Shown piece by piece: positions 5,930 through 5,942 of a stretch of DNA of 5,942 bases. A program made the translations under genes and the position numbers. Each line of letters begins with the position of its first letter. Within the stretch, counting starts at the first letter, position 1. Source of the DNA: an uncultured bacterium (GTDB taxonomy: Bacteria > Actinomycetota > Coriobacteriia > Coriobacteriales > Eggerthellaceae); NCBI GenBank assembly GCA_937890835.1, contig CALADF010000060.1, positions 1 through 5,942 on the forward strand, in the 5' to 3' direction. The notes under the pieces are model-generated. The model had not been told where the DNA came from, did no database searches, and saw only the letters and a program-made list of their open reading frames with translations.

Positions 5930-5942
5930 TGATTGAGAATGT
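5929..5942 (+). CDS. Start of a downstream gene, cut by the window edge
   Basis: ATG at 5929 follows AGGAG by 8 bases and opens with M-I-E-N before the window ends. Only four full codons are visible, so the product cannot be identified. Given the neighbourhood it may be another surface-glycan or export gene. The start could also be another repeat unit, with the true gene start farther right. Confidence 0.4.

Noticed and set aside
5851..5931. Short repeats near the right edge considered as a CRISPR array or attachment site
   Set aside because: Units abut directly with no unique spacers, are only 10 and 29 bases, and keep a codon-like pattern. There is no cas gene, integrase or tRNA in the window.

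Overview
The window is a stretch of moderately high-GC bacterial chromosome carrying four complete genes for building a cell-surface glycan that probably contains galactofuranose (Galf). The coding regions look roughly 55-60% GC by eye. Codon style, promoter style and protein character fit an Actinomycetota gut anaerobe, perhaps Coriobacteriia/Eggerthellaceae. That placement is an impression, because there is no rRNA or marker gene here to prove it.

Layout, left to right. Positions 1-56 hold a very strong terminator for a plus-strand gene that lies before the window. Positions 57-529 hold no gene I can support. A minus-strand gene (530-1657) encodes a WecA/TagO-type polyprenyl-phosphate GlcNAc-1-phosphate transferase. 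Divergent from it, a plus-strand gene (1845-2846) encodes a family 2 glycosyltransferase whose motifs resemble galactofuranosyltransferases. It converges on a second, ordinary GT2 glycosyltransferase on the minus strand (2987-4150), with a GC-rich nested inverted repeat between the two stop codons. Divergent from that one, a plus-strand gene (4434-5576) encodes UDP-galactopyranose mutase (Glf), followed by a textbook intrinsic terminator (5695-5729). The last 200 bases are non-coding or repeat-rich. They end in a ladder of repeated start-codon-like units and what looks like the first codons of another plus-strand gene at 5929.

How the genes fit together (inference from families): the WecA-like enzyme would load GlcNAc-1-phosphate onto the lipid carrier at the membrane. 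Glf would convert UDP-galactopyranose to UDP-galactofuranose. The GlfT-like enzyme would add Galf to the lipid-linked acceptor, and the other GT2 would add a further sugar. This parallels the start of mycobacterial arabinogalactan (WecA, GlfT1, Glf) and Galf-containing O-antigens. The four genes alternate in orientation (-,+,-,+), so each needs its own promoter. Good TATAAT -10 hexamers are visible upstream of three of them.

I did not find an obviously new multi-gene system. The most unusual thing is at the right edge: two 29-base units, each a nine-codon mini-ORF ending in TAATG, so that each stop overlaps the next start. They lead directly into the putative next gene and overlap a 10-base tandem repeat.
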